Assembly: GCA_947374225.1 (NCBI GenBank)
Contig: CANCAY010000012.1
Span: 1-62,141 of the forward strand
DNA: 62,141 nt
From: Chitinophagaceae bacterium
GTDB taxonomy: Bacteria > Bacteroidota > Bacteroidia > Chitinophagales > Chitinophagaceae
Direction: 5' to 3'
The notes under the pieces were generated by a model. It did not search any database and was not told where the DNA came from. It worked only from the letters and a program-made list of their open reading frames with translations. Every line of letters starts with the position of its first letter. Positions within the stretch are counted from its first letter, which is position 1. A program made the translations under genes and the position numbers. This document shows positions 28,542 to 38,026 of the stretch, piece by piece.

Positions 28542-29220
28542 GGAAGAAAAAATATCCTTAAGTAATTTATTGATAGAAGAGATGGGCGACCAGCATAAAG
28601 CAAGTTCGGTGGACACGCCTATGCGTGCAGACGCGTTTGAAAAAACAGACGACGAAAAAATCGCTGCAATAGAGCCACACTTTAGAGCTATCATGGAAAT
28701 TTTAGGAATGGATTTAAATGATGATAGTTTAAGAGGCACTCCACTACGTGTTGCTAAAATGTATGTGAAAGAATTATTCCAAGGGCTGAATCCTGCGAAT
28801 ATGCCTAGCATGACATTATTTGAAAATAAGTTTCAGTACAATGAAATGTTGGTGGAAAAAAACATCAATTTTTATACGAACTGTGAGCACCATTTTGTGC
28901 CGTTCTTTGGTAATGCACATGTTGCTTATATTAGTAGTGGTAAAGTAATTGGTTTGAGTAAATTAAATCGTTTGGTAGAATATTTTTCAAAGCGACCACA
29001 GGTACAAGAGCGCTTAACAATGCAGATAGGTAAGGCTTTACAAACAGTATTACAAACGCAGGACGTTGCTATTATGATGGACGCGAAACACTTATGTGTT
29101 TCGAGTAGAGGTGTAAAAGACGATAGTTCTACTACAATTACCACTTTCTTTGGTGGTAAGTTTCAAGAAGAAAAAACCAAGATGGAATTCTTAAAATATA
29201 TTGAGATAAAAGAAAATTAA
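28504..29220 (+). CDS. folE: GTP cyclohydrolase I
   Basis: Converts GTP to 7,8-dihydroneopterin triphosphate, the entry to folate, biopterin and queuosine. NCEHHFVPFFG holds zinc and catalytic residues; KLNRLVEYFSKRPQVQERL and HLCVSSRGVKDDSS (the second zinc cysteine) complete the signature. The ATG at 28504 gives 238 residues and overlaps the upstream gene by 38 bases. An alternative ATG at 28582 would remove a variable 26-residue N-terminus and avoid the overlap. A strong terminator follows. Confidence 0.95.
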   Translation: MKQKETLSTTPLKEEKISLSNLLIEEMGDQHKASSVDTPMRADAFEKTDDEKIAAIEPHFRAIMEILGMDLNDDSLRGTPLRVAKMYVKELFQGLNPANMPSMTLFENKFQYNEMLVEKNINFYTNCEHHFVPFFGNAHVAYISSGKVIGLSKLNRLVEYFSKRPQVQERLTMQIGKALQTVLQTQDVAIMMDAKHLCVSSRGVKDDSSTTITTFFGGKFQEEKTKMEFLKYIEIKEN

Positions 29221-29259
29221 AGATAGTTAGTTCGAGGGTTAGGTTAGTTTAGTACGATG

Positions 29260-29287
29260 AGGCGGAGTTTTTTACTCCGCCTTTTTT
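29260..29287 (+). terminator. intrinsic terminator after folE
   Basis: A perfect 9-base-pair stem (AGGCGGAGT 29260-29268, ACTCCGCCT 29274-29282) has a T loop and a following T tract. It ends the pterin operon. Confidence 0.93.
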
Positions 29288-29324
29288 ATGCCTATTTAAT
29301 AATAGTAGTTTACTCTATTTCCTT

Positions 29325-29332
29325 TATTTTTG
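29325..29332 (+). promoter_or_regulatory. -7 box upstream of fabD
   Basis: TATTTTTG matches TAnnTTTG and lies 15 bases before the fabD ATG at 29348. No TTG sits at the ideal -33 spacing. Confidence 0.5.
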
Positions 29333-29347
29333 ACAAAACGATTGAAT

Positions 29348-30241
29348 ATGTCAAAACATGCATTTGTATTTCCTGGTCAAGGAAGTCAGTTTTCAGGAAT
29401 GGGTAAAAATTTATACGAGCAAAATGAGGCAGCGAAAGCTTTGTTTGAAAAAGCAAATGAAATAGTTGGTTTTAGAATAAGTGATATTATGTTTAGTGGA
29501 ACAGACGAGCAGTTAAAACAAACTAATGTAACACAGCCTGCAGTATTTATACATTCAACCATTGCCTATTTAACTATGCCTTCTGTAACACCGGATATGG
29601 TTGCAGGACATTCGCTAGGAGAGTTTAGTGCATTAGTTGCCAATAAGACTTTAAGCTTTGAAGACGCTTTACGTTTAGTAAGTATTCGTGCTAAAGCAAT
29701 GCAAGCTGCATGTGAAATACAACCAAGTACGATGGCAGCAGTATTAGCATTAGCTGACGAAAAAGTGGAAGAAATTTGTGCACAAGTGCAAACAGAAACA
29801 GGAGAAGTGGTAGTTGCAGCAAATTATAATTGTCCTGGTCAATTAGTAATTTCTGGTTCTGTAAAAGGAATTGAAATTGCTTGCGAGCAAATGAAAGCAG
29901 CAGGGGCGAAGCGCGCATTGGTATTACCAGTAGGTGGTGCATTTCACTCACCATTAATGCAGCCTGCCAAAGAGGAATTAGCAGCAGCTATAGAAGCTAC
30001 TCAGTTCAACACACCAATATGTCCAGTTTACCAAAATGTAGTGGCTGCAGCAGTGACTAATCCAGACCAAATAAAGCAAAATTTAATAGCGCAATTAACA
30101 GGTGCAGTTAAGTGGACACAAACAGTTCAGACTATGGTAGCCGACGGCGCCACTGAATTTACAGAAGTTGGGCCAGGAAAAGTATTGCAAGGATTGGTGC
30201 AAAAGGTTCATAAAGAGGCAGTTGTGAATGGCATTCAATAA
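29348..30241 (+). CDS. fabD: malonyl-CoA:ACP transacylase FabD
   Basis: Loads malonyl groups onto acyl carrier protein. It has FPGQGSQFSGMG at the start, the nucleophile motif GHSLGEFSAL, the loop arginine in SIRAKAMQ, GGAFHSPLM with the catalytic histidine, and TEVGPGKVLQGL near the end. The ATG at 29348 gives 297 residues, a normal length. A TTG at 29330 in frame lies inside the promoter box and is rejected. It is monocistronic between two stem-loops. Confidence 0.95.
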   Translation: MSKHAFVFPGQGSQFSGMGKNLYEQNEAAKALFEKANEIVGFRISDIMFSGTDEQLKQTNVTQPAVFIHSTIAYLTMPSVTPDMVAGHSLGEFSALVANKTLSFEDALRLVSIRAKAMQAACEIQPSTMAAVLALADEKVEEICAQVQTETGEVVVAANYNCPGQLVISGSVKGIEIACEQMKAAGAKRALVLPVGGAFHSPLMQPAKEELAAAIEATQFNTPICPVYQNVVAAAVTNPDQIKQNLIAQLTGAVKWTQTVQTMVADGATEFTEVGPGKVLQGLVQKVHKEAVVNGIQ

Positions 30242-30294
30242 AAACATAGTATACTCATTTAAGTAGAATATATACTAATTGTAGTAATTTTACG

Positions 30295-30323
30295 GGGCCT
30301 TTTGGAGCGTATCCAAGAGGCCC
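30295..30323 (+). promoter_or_regulatory. GC-rich stem-loop between fabD and the giant surface protein gene
   Basis: GGGCCT-T-TTGGA pairs with TCCAA-G-AGGCCC around a 5-base loop: 11 base pairs with one internal mismatch, stable in such AT-rich DNA. It ends 19 bases before the GTG start. It lacks a T tract, so it may be either an imperfect terminator of fabD or a structured 5' leader. Confidence 0.6.
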
Positions 30324-30342
30324 TTAAATTTTAGTTCAGTTA

Positions 30343-33300
30343 GTGAAGCAGTTCGCCACCATATTATTTTGTTCTTTATTTCTACTATTAAGTAAATCTA
30401 CTTTCGCACAGGTGGTTTTTGAAATGCATACGTCTTCCACTACAAATACAATTTGCCGTAATGAGCCGCTTACGCTTTACATGACTCCTCAAGAGACAAT
30501 AAGGTATGTTTTTCAATATTCAGAAAATGGAGGACCTTGGATTGACTATACTAATCTATCTTCAGATGTAGCTTCTGGTAATCAAGTATCACAGTCCAAC
30601 ATTACTCTAATAATGAATACTCAGTTTAGAGTAAAGTACACTACGGATCTTTCCGTGAATTCTGCACCTAATTTAATTGATACTTACACAATTAGTATCA
30701 CGGTTAATCAACTCCCCGCAATAACTCCAATAACTTTTACTTCAAATGTAGTTTGTCAAAATTCAGATATCACTTATACTAATGCAACTGCTTCAGGTGT
30801 TTGGACAACTAGTAATGCTTTAATAGCAACAGTTGGTGCAACCGGAATTGTACATGGGGTGAGTCAAGGCGCTGCATTAATTAAATATATTGTTACTGAT
30901 CCAGTTTCAGGATGTGTAAACCAAGATGCCAAAGGAGTAACTGTGAATCCTACTCCTATGATTTCAAGTATCACAGATGCAGTGTGTAGTGATGTTCCTT
31001 ATACAAATAATCCAAGTTTAACGAGTGGTAATTTTGTGCCTTCTGTTACAACTTATACTTGGGGTGTGCCAAGCACTAGTGCAGCCGGTTTAACTAATTT
31101 AGTGGGAGCTAGTAATCAATCAAATATTAATGCGTTATTAACTAATACTACTAATACAGCTATTGCCGCAACGTATACTATAACAGCAACAAGAGGTGCT
31201 TGTTCAAGTACTCCCTTCAATTTAGTATTAACGGTTACTCCAAAGCCTTATATCAATAACAGAACTGTCCCAGCTTGTAGTGGATCTCAATTTACAGACG
31301 CCCCAACAAATACTGGTTCAGATATTGTACCAACTAATATATTTTATACTTGGACCGCCCCAACTGCAGCAGGTTTATCTGGGTTTACTGCTCAGTCCAA
31401 TCAAAGCAATTTTTCAGGAACATTAACTAATAGTACTAATGCAATGATTTCTGTAAACTATACAGTTAGCACTAGCAATTTAGGATGTACAGGCTCCACC
31501 TTCACAGCAACTGTTAATGTAAAACCAACACCAACTATCTCAGCTAAAACTGCAACCATTTGTAGTAATACTAGTTTTAATATTGTCATTCCAACTGGTT
31601 CTGATATAGTGCCCGTTGGAACAACCTATAGTTGGGCTGCGCCTAATACAGTTGGCATTAATGGGTTGCAATTTGGTGCTGGACTTAACTCAGTAGCGGG
31701 AACACTTTCTAATACTACCAATGCTCCAATCAATGTTAATTACAATATTATTCCTCGTGCAGCTGGTTGTGATGGCTCCAGTTTTGTAGCAACTGTAACA
31801 GTGAATCCGGTACCTATCATTGTCAATATGGGGCCAACTCAGACGGGTAGTGGTTCTACTTTTAATTTCCCAATCGGAACAGCAGGAGACATAGTTCCAG
31901 TAGGTACAACTTATGCATGGACATCGCCTTCTGTTCAAACAGGAATAACAGGTGCTGCAGCTTCTGGCACTCCTTCTCCAACAGCCTTAATTGGAACATT
32001 AACGAATCCCACTGGAGGATATTTGGATGCTACCTATACTATTACGCCCACATTTAGTTCTTGTGTTGGAAATACATTTACTTATGTAGTAAGAGTATAT
32101 CCCAAGCCAATTATTAGTAATAAGCAATTTTCAATTTGTAGTGGTGTTCCATTTATTGTATCTCCTCAAGACGGTGTTCCAGTTGGAGAAGTGGTTCCAA
32201 GTGGAACAACTTATACTTGGTTGGCACCAGTGGTAATAGGAATAACAGGAACTTATTCGGGTACTTCGCAGCCGAATATAAGTGGGACTTTAGTGAATAC
32301 AACTAACGGGGTAATAGTGGTTACTTATACAGTTACACCAATTGCGAGTCCTCAATCGGGACTTCCATTTGATATTGTGATTACGGTTAACCCACTGCCA
32401 ATTGCAACCATTGCTGTATTAGAAAACTCTGGACTGCAAAATAATGATGGAACTATTTGTTCCGATGCTATCGCAACATTAACAGCTACTCCAGGTGCAG
32501 GTGTAGCTACCGATTATAATTATACATGGAATCCCATACCTGTTGGATTTACAAATCCTGGAAATGTTGCTTCATTTGCAACTACTATTCCAACCTATGC
32601 TGGTAATTATGGCGTTGCATTAGAAAATAAAATTACGCACTGTACAACAGCTTCCACTATTTCAACAACGATTGTAGTGAATACAATTCCTAATGTAGGG
32701 ACCATCTCTGGTACTGCTAATACCGTATGTGTGAATTCTTCCATACCATTAAGGGCGGTAGGAAATCCTGTAAACACAACGGAGTATTGGTGGTATACAT
32801 CTACAACAGCGGATGCGGCAATAACTACAAATCCTTTAGTTAGTCTGCGTGGAAATTCGCCGGGTACAGGCAATATTACTTATAGTGTTTTGGACAATGT
32901 TGGATGTATGTCTATTAAAAGCACTCCTTATAACATTACAGTTTATGCATTGCCCCTGCCTCCAATTGTTACACCGGTTAATGTAGTGTACGATGGATTA
33001 GCACATCAGGTAATAGCTGCCCCTGCTGCTGCGCCATTTGGAACAGATATAGTTGAATGGTATACGTTAGCTTCTGGGGGAGCATCTATTACACCTATAC
33101 CAAGTTTAACCAATGTAGGATTGCTTACTAGATATGCTCAAACAGTTAATGCTTTTACAGGCTGTAGTAATTTAACTAGAGTTCCAGGAACTGTTAATAT
33201 TACAACGGCATCCTTAACGGTAACTGCTAAAACTTATACAAAAACATATGATGCAATTCCTTATACAAGTGGAGGAGTTGGAGATGTATTATTTAATGGA

Positions 33301-36300
33301 TTTGTAAATGGAGAAGGCAGTTCTGTACTTGCAGGTACATTAACCTTTACTGGAAATTCTCAAGGTGCAAAAAACATAGGTGTCTACACTATTATGCCAT
33401 CAGGATATGGGAATATTTCAAATAACTACTCGGTACAATATGTTTCAGGTAGTTTGACAATTGGTACTAAATCTGTTAGTATCTCAAATATAGTAGCTCA
33501 AAATAAGGTTTATGATGCAACCGCTGTTGCTAATTTGATTAATGGAATTTTGGTTGGAATTGAAAATGCAGACTTGGCTAGTATTCAATTGAATGCAGTT
33601 GGAAGTTTTCCAAGTAAAAATGTTGGAAACAATTTACAAGTTACTTCTACTTCCACTTTAGTTTCACCCTCGACTGCAGGGGTTGCTGCATTGAATTACA
33701 GTTTAGTTCAGCCAACTGGATTAACAGCGTCTATCACCGAAAAGCCAATAGATATTATTGGGTTAGTTACGGCCGACAAAATTTATGATGCAACAAATTT
33801 TGCACCTGTCACAGGAGGGAATTTTTTGACTGCTATTGCTGCTGGTACAGGAACTGCAACGGATAAAAAAACTTATCTAAATGACAATCTGCAAATAGTT
33901 CCTTCTGGGTATTTTAATAATTTGAATGTTGCGAATAATATTGGCATAAGTTCTACTACCAGTTTGACTGGTTTAGATAGGTTGAACTATACTATAAATC
34001 CTATTGTATTAACAGCAAGAAATATAACTGCAAAGTATTTAACTATGAGTGGCTTAACGGTGCCAGTTAGTAAAACATATGATGCAACTACAATTGCTAC
34101 TGTAACTGATAATAAAATATTACAAGCATTTGAAAATCCTGGTCAAGGAAATGTGCTTGACGGTAAAGCTTATATTAGTGATGTGGTTTCTTTAGTGGGT
34201 ACTCCAGTTGGCATCTATAATACTAAAGATGTATTAACTGCTAATACAGTAACTTATAGTGATGTTTTTCTTACAGGTGCACAGGCTGGTAATTATACTT
34301 TAACTATTCAATCACCTTCGCCAGCTACTATTACTACAAAGTCATTAACCATGTCAGGACTTATTGTAACTAGTCCTAAAGTGTATGACGGTAATACGAA
34401 TGCGAATTTAACTGGAACGCCAGTTTTGCAAACTAAAATAAATCCAGGTACTGGAAATGCAGGGGATGGGAAAGCATATACTGGGGATGTGATTAGTTTT
34501 CTAGGTTCACCAATTGGTACTTATAATTCTAAAAATGTATTAACTGCAAGTTTAGTTAATTTTAGTGGATTAAGTTTGTCCGGAGCTCAGGCAAGTAATT
34601 ATAATTTAACCATGCAGCCAAGTTCTTCAGCAAGTATAATTACTAAAAATCTGACTGTCACTGGTTCAATTACATCTAATAAAATATATGATGGAACATT
34701 GGTTGCACCCATTGCTGGTGGACAGTTGCAAGGGCTTGTCCCACTAGATAATGTAATATTAAATGAAGTAGCCAATTTTGTATCAAAAGACGTTGCATCT
34801 AATATTGGAATTATTTCAAATAGTAACTTGTCTGGTTCAGATAATACTAATTATGATTTAACACAACCTATTTTAATAGCAAGAAATATTACTGCTAAAG
34901 CATTATCCATGTCTGGATTAAGCATTAATGCGCCTAAAATATATGATGGCACTACTTCTGCTATTGTTGCTGGAACTCCAATATTGGCAAGTGCGGAAGC
35001 TGCGGGTGCTGGAACTACAATTGATGGTATTCCATATAATATAGATCAAGTTTCTATAACTGGTAATGTGGTGGGTGTTTATAATAGTAAAAACGTATTA
35101 ACTGCGAGTAATGTTAGCTTTAGTGGATTAAGTTTAATTGGCACCAATGCAAATAATTATTCTTTAACAATTCAAGCTGCGTATAATTCAACCATTACGC
35201 CGAAATCATTAACTATGTTTGGACTAAGTGTACCTGCTTCAAAAGTGTATGACGGAAACACAAGTTCTATCGTAAACGGAACGGCAAGTTTACATATCGC
35301 AGAAAGTAGCTTAACGGGAACGGTACTTGACGGAAATCCATATATTGGAGACGATGTTATTATTACTGGAACACCAATTGGTAACTATAATAGCAAAGAC
35401 GTAGACAATGCTTCTTCAGTTAAATATAGCAACTTGATTTTGTCTGGGAATGAAGCTTCAAATTATGCGCTGGTTTATCAATCCGATGACGCTTCTGTAA
35501 TTACGCCCCTTAATATTAATTTAAATGCAAATTCACAAACTAAAGTATATGGGGATATAGATCCTGTATTTACATATATAAATGACCCGGTAGTGGTTGG
35601 TGATAATTTTACTGGTAATTTGTCAAGAGACTTAGGGGAAAATGTAGGCAACTATGCAATTAAACCGGGCAATTTAAGTTTAGGGTCCAATTATACAATC
35701 ACATTTACTTCTAATATTTTAAAAATCACTATGGCACCCATTGTGATTAAACCCAATCCAGTTAAAAGAACGTATGGTGATTTGCCACTTAATTTAGTAT
35801 TTAGTAGTTCAGACATATTAGTGAATGGCTTAAAAAACAATGAGTTAATTGCAAGTGTTACATTGACACTTCCTTCAAATGTGGGTGGAGGAAATAGTAT
35901 GAAAGACAATGCTGGCAATTATACTAATGCCGTATTGACAAGTAATCCTATTGGTGGCACTGCATTGTTGAGTAATTATGAAATTGTCCTATTGCCTGGT
36001 GATTTAATTGTAGAAAAATTCAAGATTAATTTAATTGCCGATTCGAAGTCAAAACGAAAATTACAAGTTGACCCTGCATTTACTTACACAATTTCTAAAC
36101 AGTTGATAGTAGGAGATAGTTTAACTGGTGATTTGTCTAGAGAGGGTGGTGAAGAACCAGGTTTCTATAAAATTTTACAAGGAACAGTTTCAATTAATAA
36201 TAATTACGATATCAATTATATTCCTGCTGACTTGGAGATTCTGACCATTGAAAGAGTTATAGTGGTTCCTAATGCCTTTACTCCGAATGGGGATGGATTA

Positions 36301-36531
36301 AACGATGTAATTAAAGTGATTCATAATTCAACTATTTTTTCATTGAATTATTTTAAAATTTATAATAGAGCAGGGAAATTAATTTTTGAAACAAAGAATA
36401 TTGAGGAAGGTTGGGATGGCAAGTTGAATGGCTCGGTTGCGGAATCGGACGCTTATTATTGGTTAGCTGAGTATAATACTTGGGACAATAAAGTGTACCA
36501 GGTTAAGGGCAGTTTTATATTAATTAATTAA
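30343..36531 (+). CDS. giant T9SS-secreted surface protein with PKD-like, YDG/MBG repeats and gliding-motility C-terminal domain
   Basis: A 2062-residue exported protein. GTG start, then a signal peptide (1-23, ending TFAQ). About residues 207-685 hold five tandem PKD-like modules of about 95 residues, each with a CSG-type start, a GTTYTW-like core and a LTNTTN strand. Residues about 955-1735 hold eight YDG-type repeats, their K(T/V/I)YD signatures near 967, 1054, 1143, 1242, 1345, 1445, 1531 and 1633. Two MBG-like modules (TKVYGD, KRTYGD) and a diverged third follow. Residues about 1972-2062 form the gliding-motility-associated domain (VPNAFTPNGDGLND), a type B T9SS signal. It is likely an adhesin or cell-surface filament, with a PorP/SprF gene 12 bases downstream. 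Confidence 0.9.
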   Translation: MKQFATILFCSLFLLLSKSTFAQVVFEMHTSSTTNTICRNEPLTLYMTPQETIRYVFQYSENGGPWIDYTNLSSDVASGNQVSQSNITLIMNTQFRVKYTTDLSVNSAPNLIDTYTISITVNQLPAITPITFTSNVVCQNSDITYTNATASGVWTTSNALIATVGATGIVHGVSQGAALIKYIVTDPVSGCVNQDAKGVTVNPTPMISSITDAVCSDVPYTNNPSLTSGNFVPSVTTYTWGVPSTSAAGLTNLVGASNQSNINALLTNTTNTAIAATYTITATRGACSSTPFNLVLTVTPKPYINNRTVPACSGSQFTDAPTNTGSDIVPTNIFYTWTAPTAAGLSGFTAQSNQSNFSGTLTNSTNAMISVNYTVSTSNLGCTGSTFTATVNVKPTPTISAKTATICSNTSFNIVIPTGSDIVPVGTTYSWAAPNTVGINGLQFGAGLNSVAGTLSNTTNAPINVNYNIIPRAAGCDGSSFVATVTVNPVPIIVNMGPTQTGSGSTFNFPIGTAGDIVPVGTTYAWTSPSVQTGITGAAASGTPSPTALIGTLTNPTGGYLDATYTITPTFSSCVGNTFTYVVRVYPKPIISNKQFSICSGVPFIVSPQDGVPVGEVVPSGTTYTWLAPVVIGITGTYSGTSQPNISGTLVNTTNGVIVVTYTVTPIASPQSGLPFDIVITVNPLPIATIAVLENSGLQNNDGTICSDAIATLTATPGAGVATDYNYTWNPIPVGFTNPGNVASFATTIPTYAGNYGVALENKITHCTTASTISTTIVVNTIPNVGTISGTANTVCVNSSIPLRAVGNPVNTTEYWWYTSTTADAAITTNPLVSLRGNSPGTGNITYSVLDNVGCMSIKSTPYNITVYALPLPPIVTPVNVVYDGLAHQVIAAPAAAPFGTDIVEWYTLASGGASITPIPSLTNVGLLTRYAQTVNAFTGCSNLTRVPGTVNITTASLTVTAKTYTKTYDAIPYTSGGVGDVLFNGFVNGEGSSVLAGTLTFTGNSQGAKNIGVYTIMPSGYGNISNNYSVQYVSGSLTIGTKSVSISNIVAQNKVYDATAVANLINGILVGIENADLASIQLNAVGSFPSKNVGNNLQVTSTSTLVSPSTAGVAALNYSLVQPTGLTASITEKPIDIIGLVTADKIYDATNFAPVTGGNFLTAIAAGTGTATDKKTYLNDNLQIVPSGYFNNLNVANNIGISSTTSLTGLDRLNYTINPIVLTARNITAKYLTMSGLTVPVSKTYDATTIATVTDNKILQAFENPGQGNVLDGKAYISDVVSLVGTPVGIYNTKDVLTANTVTYSDVFLTGAQAGNYTLTIQSPSPATITTKSLTMSGLIVTSPKVYDGNTNANLTGTPVLQTKINPGTGNAGDGKAYTGDVISFLGSPIGTYNSKNVLTASLVNFSGLSLSGAQASNYNLTMQPSSSASIITKNLTVTGSITSNKIYDGTLVAPIAGGQLQGLVPLDNVILNEVANFVSKDVASNIGIISNSNLSGSDNTNYDLTQPILIARNITAKALSMSGLSINAPKIYDGTTSAIVAGTPILASAEAAGAGTTIDGIPYNIDQVSITGNVVGVYNSKNVLTASNVSFSGLSLIGTNANNYSLTIQAAYNSTITPKSLTMFGLSVPASKVYDGNTSSIVNGTASLHIAESSLTGTVLDGNPYIGDDVIITGTPIGNYNSKDVDNASSVKYSNLILSGNEASNYALVYQSDDASVITPLNINLNANSQTKVYGDIDPVFTYINDPVVVGDNFTGNLSRDLGENVGNYAIKPGNLSLGSNYTITFTSNILKITMAPIVIKPNPVKRTYGDLPLNLVFSSSDILVNGLKNNELIASVTLTLPSNVGGGNSMKDNAGNYTNAVLTSNPIGGTALLSNYEIVLLPGDLIVEKFKINLIADSKSKRKLQVDPAFTYTISKQLIVGDSLTGDLSREGGEEPGFYKILQGTVSINNNYDINYIPADLEILTIERVIVVPNAFTPNGDGLNDVIKVIHNSTIFSLNYFKIYNRAGKLIFETKNIEEGWDGKLNGSVAESDAYYWLAEYNTWDNKVYQVKGSFILIN

Positions 36532-36542
36532 CAAAGAGTTAC

Positions 36543-37544
36543 TTGAAGAAATTTTATATAATATTATTTTCTACATTATTTTATGTTCTTAAGCTAAATG
36601 CTCAAGACGTAACATTCTCGCAGCCCTACAATACATCGCAATTGTCTAACCCCGCTTTTGTTGGTACAGGTATGTATAATCAAAGAATAAAATCTGAATT
36701 AAGATCGCAGTTTTTTGATGGAAATAATGTTTTTAGTACTGTTGCCATTGGGTGGGATAGTAAAATATCAAGAAAGAATTCAGAGGTAAATAATTTCATG
36801 GGTATTGGGGTTCAGGTTATCTCTGACAGATTGATGTCTGGGGTGATACAAAATAACTATCTTACTTTAAATTTAGCATATCACATATTCGTAGATAAAA
36901 ATTTAAATCAAAATATTGCTTTTGGCCTTGGGGGCTCCTATGCACAAACTACTTTTGATAGATCTAAAATTTTCTTTGGTGATCAATATAACAGTGCTGG
37001 TGGACTTACTAATACAGGTTCCATGGAAAGTTTGATAGCATCTCCGTCGTCGGCAGCATTAAATGCGGGTGTACTTTATACTAATCATAGAGAAAATAGT
37101 TTTTTGCAGGCTGGGGTGGGGGTGAATTTCGCCAATAAGCCAGCCGTGACTTATAATTATTTAAAAGAGTCTGCTGGTATGAAATTGTCTGGTTTATTAA
37201 ATGCAGAGACGCAAATATTTTATGACAATACCATTTTATTCCACGGGGAGTTTATAAAAAGAGACAGCCTGAGTAACTATAACTATGGAATAGCTTTTAG
37301 TTTTCCAATTACAAATAATTGGGAGCAAATTAAAAGACTTTACATTGGTTGCTTTACAAGGGATGCGGAAGTATACATTCCCAATGTTTCAATACTATCA
37401 GACAAAGTTGCATTTGGATTTAGTTATGACTTTGATGCCAAAAAAGCAACAAGTAGTCAAATCATTAAGAATGTATTTGAAATTTCCTTCTCCAAGTCAT
37501 TTGGGTATAAGAGAAGACAATTATTTAGAACCATTTTTGATTAG
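36543..37544 (+). CDS. PorP/SprF family outer-membrane protein
   Basis: A 333-residue outer-membrane beta-barrel protein of the type that accompanies T9SS substrates with gliding-motility C-terminal domains. It begins with TTG, giving a good signal peptide (1-21, ending LNAQ); the family opening FSQPYNTSQLSNPAFVGTG follows. The remainder alternates strands and short turns, and there is an AAAGAG purine run before the start. In Flavobacterium, SprF is needed for surface display of the adhesin SprB. By analogy this one likely serves the giant protein just upstream. Confidence 0.9.
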   Translation: MKKFYIILFSTLFYVLKLNAQDVTFSQPYNTSQLSNPAFVGTGMYNQRIKSELRSQFFDGNNVFSTVAIGWDSKISRKNSEVNNFMGIGVQVISDRLMSGVIQNNYLTLNLAYHIFVDKNLNQNIAFGLGGSYAQTTFDRSKIFFGDQYNSAGGLTNTGSMESLIASPSSAALNAGVLYTNHRENSFLQAGVGVNFANKPAVTYNYLKESAGMKLSGLLNAETQIFYDNTILFHGEFIKRDSLSNYNYGIAFSFPITNNWEQIKRLYIGCFTRDAEVYIPNVSILSDKVAFGFSYDFDAKKATSSQIIKNVFEISFSKSFGYKRRQLFRTIFD

Positions 37545-37996
37545 CCCTGAAAATCAATACTGCAGTTCACCCATTCTGGGTCAAAATTGCTATTGTATTT
37601 TCTGTAAAAATTTAATGCAGGTTCATTCCAGTCTAAAGCCTGCCAGTTCATCCCTTTAAATTGTTTTGATTTTGCTTCTTCAATCAACGCATCAAATAAT
37701 AGGGATCCTATTTTATTGCCACGCATATCTTCTGAAACAATCAAGTCCTCTAAGTACATTCTTTGTCCTTTCCAGGTAGAGTATCTAATATAATATAAAG
37801 CCATGCCTACAACAATACCTTGCACTTCTGCAACCAAGCACCACCAAACAGGGTTGGAGCCAAATCCACTTGCTTCAAAATGTTCTAGTGAAACTACTAC
37901 TTGTTCTGGCGCTTTTTCGTAAACGGCCAATTCATGTATTAATTCCATTAATCTTGGGCAGTCTGCTTTTTTTGCTGGGCGTATAGTTATTTCCAT
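37541..37996 (-). CDS. GNAT-family N-acetyltransferase (SSAT/thialysine type)
   Basis: A 151-residue cytoplasmic acyl-CoA-dependent acetyltransferase. LAVYEKAPEQV, YSTWKGQRMYLEDLIV, the acetyl-CoA loop RGNKIGSLL and QALDWNEPALNFYRKY resemble the spermidine/spermine or thialysine N-acetyltransferase branch of GNAT. The substrate is therefore probably a polyamine or lysine analogue, but this is not proven. Its stop overlaps the convergent PorP gene by 4 bases. Confidence 0.88.
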   Translation of the reverse strand: MEITIRPAKKADCPRLMELIHELAVYEKAPEQVVVSLEHFEASGFGSNPVWWCLVAEVQGIVVGMALYYIRYSTWKGQRMYLEDLIVSEDMRGNKIGSLLFDALIEEAKSKQFKGMNWQALDWNEPALNFYRKYNSNFDPEWVNCSIDFQG

Positions 37997-38026
37997 AATG
38001 ACTTTGTTAGTTTTATATAGTTACTT

